The notes beneath the pieces were generated by a model. It saw only the letters and a program-made list of their open reading frames with translations. It was not told where the DNA came from and searched no databases. This document shows positions 15,029-16,555 of a stretch of DNA of 16,555 nucleotides, in pieces (position 1 is the first letter of the stretch; every line of letters starts with the position of its first letter). This stretch comes from Methanobacteriota archaeon (lineage in GTDB: Archaea; Thermoplasmatota; Poseidoniia; Poseidoniales; Poseidoniaceae). The stretch is taken from positions 1-16,555 of the forward strand of contig PBXT01000072.1 in the NCBI GenBank assembly GCA_002727695.1, written 5' to 3'. Both the position numbers and the translations under genes were made by a program.

Positions 15029-16155
15029 TGTCGGAATCAGCGAAGTTCACGGGCGATTTGTCAAGCCTGTGGAAATTGCAAAATCTACCTCCAATTCACC
15101 ATCTCACTTGGGATTGGTGGTGGTGGCTGGTCATGTTGGATGACGAAGGAGGCAACCCTGCTGGAAAGCAATTAATGGTACTATGGTCAACTAAAGACAA
15201 CCCTCTTGTTGAGGTAAACGGACATCCTTGGAAACCGGTCGGAAGGCCTGGATTCGATGACGACGGAGGTATCGCAATGGATGGAATGGTTGCAGCATGG
15301 TGGTACGATGGTTACAAGATGATTGAGCCGTTGGTATTGGAAGAAAGTCGAATTATTGTTATCGCTGAAGACCATCCTGATTGGCCATACGAAAAAGGCG
15401 GTATTGTTGCATCGCATACAGAAAAAGAATACTCAATGGGACTTAACCCTGAAGAAGACAAATTCTGGCTAAAGCTAGAAACAGCCCACGGTAATTTCGA
15501 TTTGAAGATGGAACCCTGGAATAATGCTATGTCAAGCATGAAAGTCGCTCAAGCCGAATATGGTCTTGGAATGGGATATGGGATTTCTAGATTACATGGA
15601 GCCCTTTGTGATGGAACAATTGATGGAAAGAAGGTGAATGGCTCAGCATATTTCCAGAAAGTATGCGTTCAAGCACCATCTCCACCTTGGTTTTGGGGAA
15701 TGCTGCATCTAGACGACGGCTCCTACATTGACTGGTTTGTACCACATGTCTCTCCGACTTTAACAGCAAAAGATCCACGTCATTGGAAGAGAAGAGATTT
15801 CACACATTTTCCACTTTCGATGGGAGGTCTGTTCCATGATGTTGGCCGACAAAGAAGCGAAAGATTCAGTGAAGTTAGAGTTGAAAGAACCTGCAATGAA
15901 TTGGGGCTACCCACTTTTCACGTACACATGTGGAATGGTGTGACTGAAATCAGGATCGAAGCTAAGGCGGTAACTAGAGCACATTGGACTTTCGACCAAC
16001 CAACCAGAGGAGGAATGAAATCACATTTGACCTACAATGAGTACCCGTTGGATGTAACCAAACTGGAAATTGACGATGAACAGGGTATTAGAGGCCGCGA
16101 AGATTGGGGCGTTATCCGAGGCAATGCGGAACACTCTTGGGGGCTACTTCACTGA
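15028..16155 (+). CDS. Lipocalin-like AttH/CrtC-type protein of unknown activity
   Basis: A 375-residue soluble protein with no signal peptide or membrane helix. It is unusually rich in Trp, including TWDWWWWLVML (27-37). The second half has GSAYFQKVC (205-213), PPWFWGMLHLDDGSYIDWF (219-237) and a C-terminal GNAEHSWGLL. This G-x-A-Y/W, W-x-W-G and LDDG layout resembles the double lipocalin-like fold of AttH, carotenoid 1,2-hydratase (CrtC) and Svf1, whose better-known members act on isoprenoid or lipid-like molecules. The similarity is from pattern memory only. A longer reading begins at 14929 within the permease, but the ATG at 15028 overlapping the permease stop (TAATG) gives a sensible N terminus. 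Its coupling to two ATPase/permease pairs suggests it binds or modifies the transported compound. Confidence 0.55.
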   Translation: MSESAKFTGDLSSLWKLQNLPPIHHLTWDWWWWLVMLDDEGGNPAGKQLMVLWSTKDNPLVEVNGHPWKPVGRPGFDDDGGIAMDGMVAAWWYDGYKMIEPLVLEESRIIVIAEDHPDWPYEKGGIVASHTEKEYSMGLNPEEDKFWLKLETAHGNFDLKMEPWNNAMSSMKVAQAEYGLGMGYGISRLHGALCDGTIDGKKVNGSAYFQKVCVQAPSPPWFWGMLHLDDGSYIDWFVPHVSPTLTAKDPRHWKRRDFTHFPLSMGGLFHDVGRQRSERFSEVRVERTCNELGLPTFHVHMWNGVTEIRIEAKAVTRAHWTFDQPTRGGMKSHLTYNEYPLDVTKLEIDDEQGIRGREDWGVIRGNAEHSWGLLH

Positions 16156-16178
16156 TGAAATCGCCGTAAGGTTCATCA
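16153..16178 (+). repeat. Inverted repeat at the end of the ABC cluster
   Basis: TGATGAA (16153-16159, starting at the stop codon) and TTCATCA (16172-16178) form a perfect 7-bp stem with a 12-nt loop. No T-run follows. It lies between the lipocalin-like gene and the membrane-protein gene and may mark a transcript end or processing site. Confidence 0.35.
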
Positions 16179-16201
16179 TCGACTATGTCCCGATACTAAT
16201 T

Positions 16202-16209
16202 AGGAGAGG
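16202..16209 (+). promoter_or_regulatory. Ribosome binding site for the truncated membrane protein
   Basis: AGGAGAGG lies five bases before the ATG at 16215. It supports this start and implies a leadered transcript here, in contrast to the probable leaderless genes elsewhere in the window. Confidence 0.55.
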
Positions 16210-16214
16210 TTATT

Positions 16215-16555
16215 ATGTCCGATGAGGAACTATCAACTGAGACCGCAGAAGAAGGAAGTCCGCAAGTGGAAACTGAGGAGCCCGAAAATCCAACATCCAA
16301 CCAAAACTCACTCAGGGAAAAATTCCGCTTGACTGGTGATGAAGAAATTCTCAAAGATGTGAAACCATCCATCTTTGCTTTCGTCCCAATGTATGTTATT
16401 TCGCTAATAATTCTTGGAGCACACCTACTCTTCGCCATCGATTGGGATGCTAGTAGTGATGACAATTTCATGGTCAAGACCATGGTTTTCTTGATTGAAC
16501 TATCAGACATTGGAGAAATCGGATTCGTTCTAGTGATGCTGGGTGTTACTTGGTT
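16215..16555 (+). CDS. Membrane protein, truncated by the window end
   Basis: An open frame of 113 codons still running at the last base. The first 35 or so residues are acidic and rich in Glu, Ser and Thr, so probably a disordered cytoplasmic tail like that of the first ABC-2 permease. Then comes LREKFRLTGDEEILKDVKPS (35-54), a probable transmembrane helix at about 55-75, a short acidic loop, and a second helix from about 88 or later that continues past the window. The stretch LTGDEEILKDVKPS followed directly by a helix recalls bacterial PH-domain (bPH2/YdbS-like) membrane proteins, but too little is visible to name a family. It may be the sixth gene of the ABC cluster or the start of a new unit. 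Confidence 0.7.
   Translation, partial: MSDEELSTETAEEGSPQVETEEPENPTSNQNSLREKFRLTGDEEILKDVKPSIFAFVPMYVISLIILGAHLLFAIDWDASSDDNFMVKTMVFLIELSDIGEIGFVLVMLGVTW

Overview
The window looks like a piece of an archaeal chromosome, most likely a marine euryarchaeon of the Poseidoniales (Marine Group II) type. The clearest archaeal marker is an archaeosine-type tRNA-guanine transglycosylase with a C-terminal PUA domain. Supporting signs are a probable TATA box about 27 nt upstream of the first Suf start codon, an oligo-T terminator candidate, dense translational coupling, and membrane proteins with acidic N-terminal tails or Asp-rich calcium-type loops. The lineage is inferred from protein style and was not confirmed by a search.

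Layout. (1) 87-2891, plus strand: a lone SF2 helicase-like ATPase. (2) 2892-7967, minus strand: a tightly coupled Fe-S cluster operon in the order sufC-sufB-sufD-sufS-sufE-DUF59/MIP18, with junctions that overlap or lie within about 12 nt. Its 3' end abuts the helicase stop codon with no gap. (3) 7968-8061: a 94-nt divergent promoter region. (4) 8062-10679, plus strand: a Nfu-type CxxC scaffold protein, then tgtA. (5) 10720-16155, plus strand: a five-gene cluster of ATPase, ABC-2 permease, ATPase, ABC-2 permease and a cytosolic lipocalin-like (AttH/CrtC-type) protein. (6) 16215 to the end: a truncated membrane protein. No stretch without a gene exceeds 100 nt. I saw no tRNA, rRNA, CRISPR array or insertion sequence.

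How the genes work together. SufS takes sulfur from cysteine and SufE relays it to SufBCD, where the cluster is built. The DUF59 protein and the divergently transcribed Nfu-like protein probably carry or target finished clusters. The ABC cluster probably makes one heteromeric exporter or membrane-remodelling complex (two ATPases, two permeases) with a dedicated lipocalin-like partner. Its substrate is unknown.

Most notable points: the tRNA-guanine transglycosylase keeps its catalytic Asp residues but seems to have lost all four zinc ligands; one ABC permease has a roughly 125-residue calcium-type Asp-rich insertion outside the membrane; the ABC cluster ends in an AttH-like gene; a complete bacterial-style SUF pathway sits in an archaeon; and the Suf operon's terminator may lie inside the helicase coding sequence.
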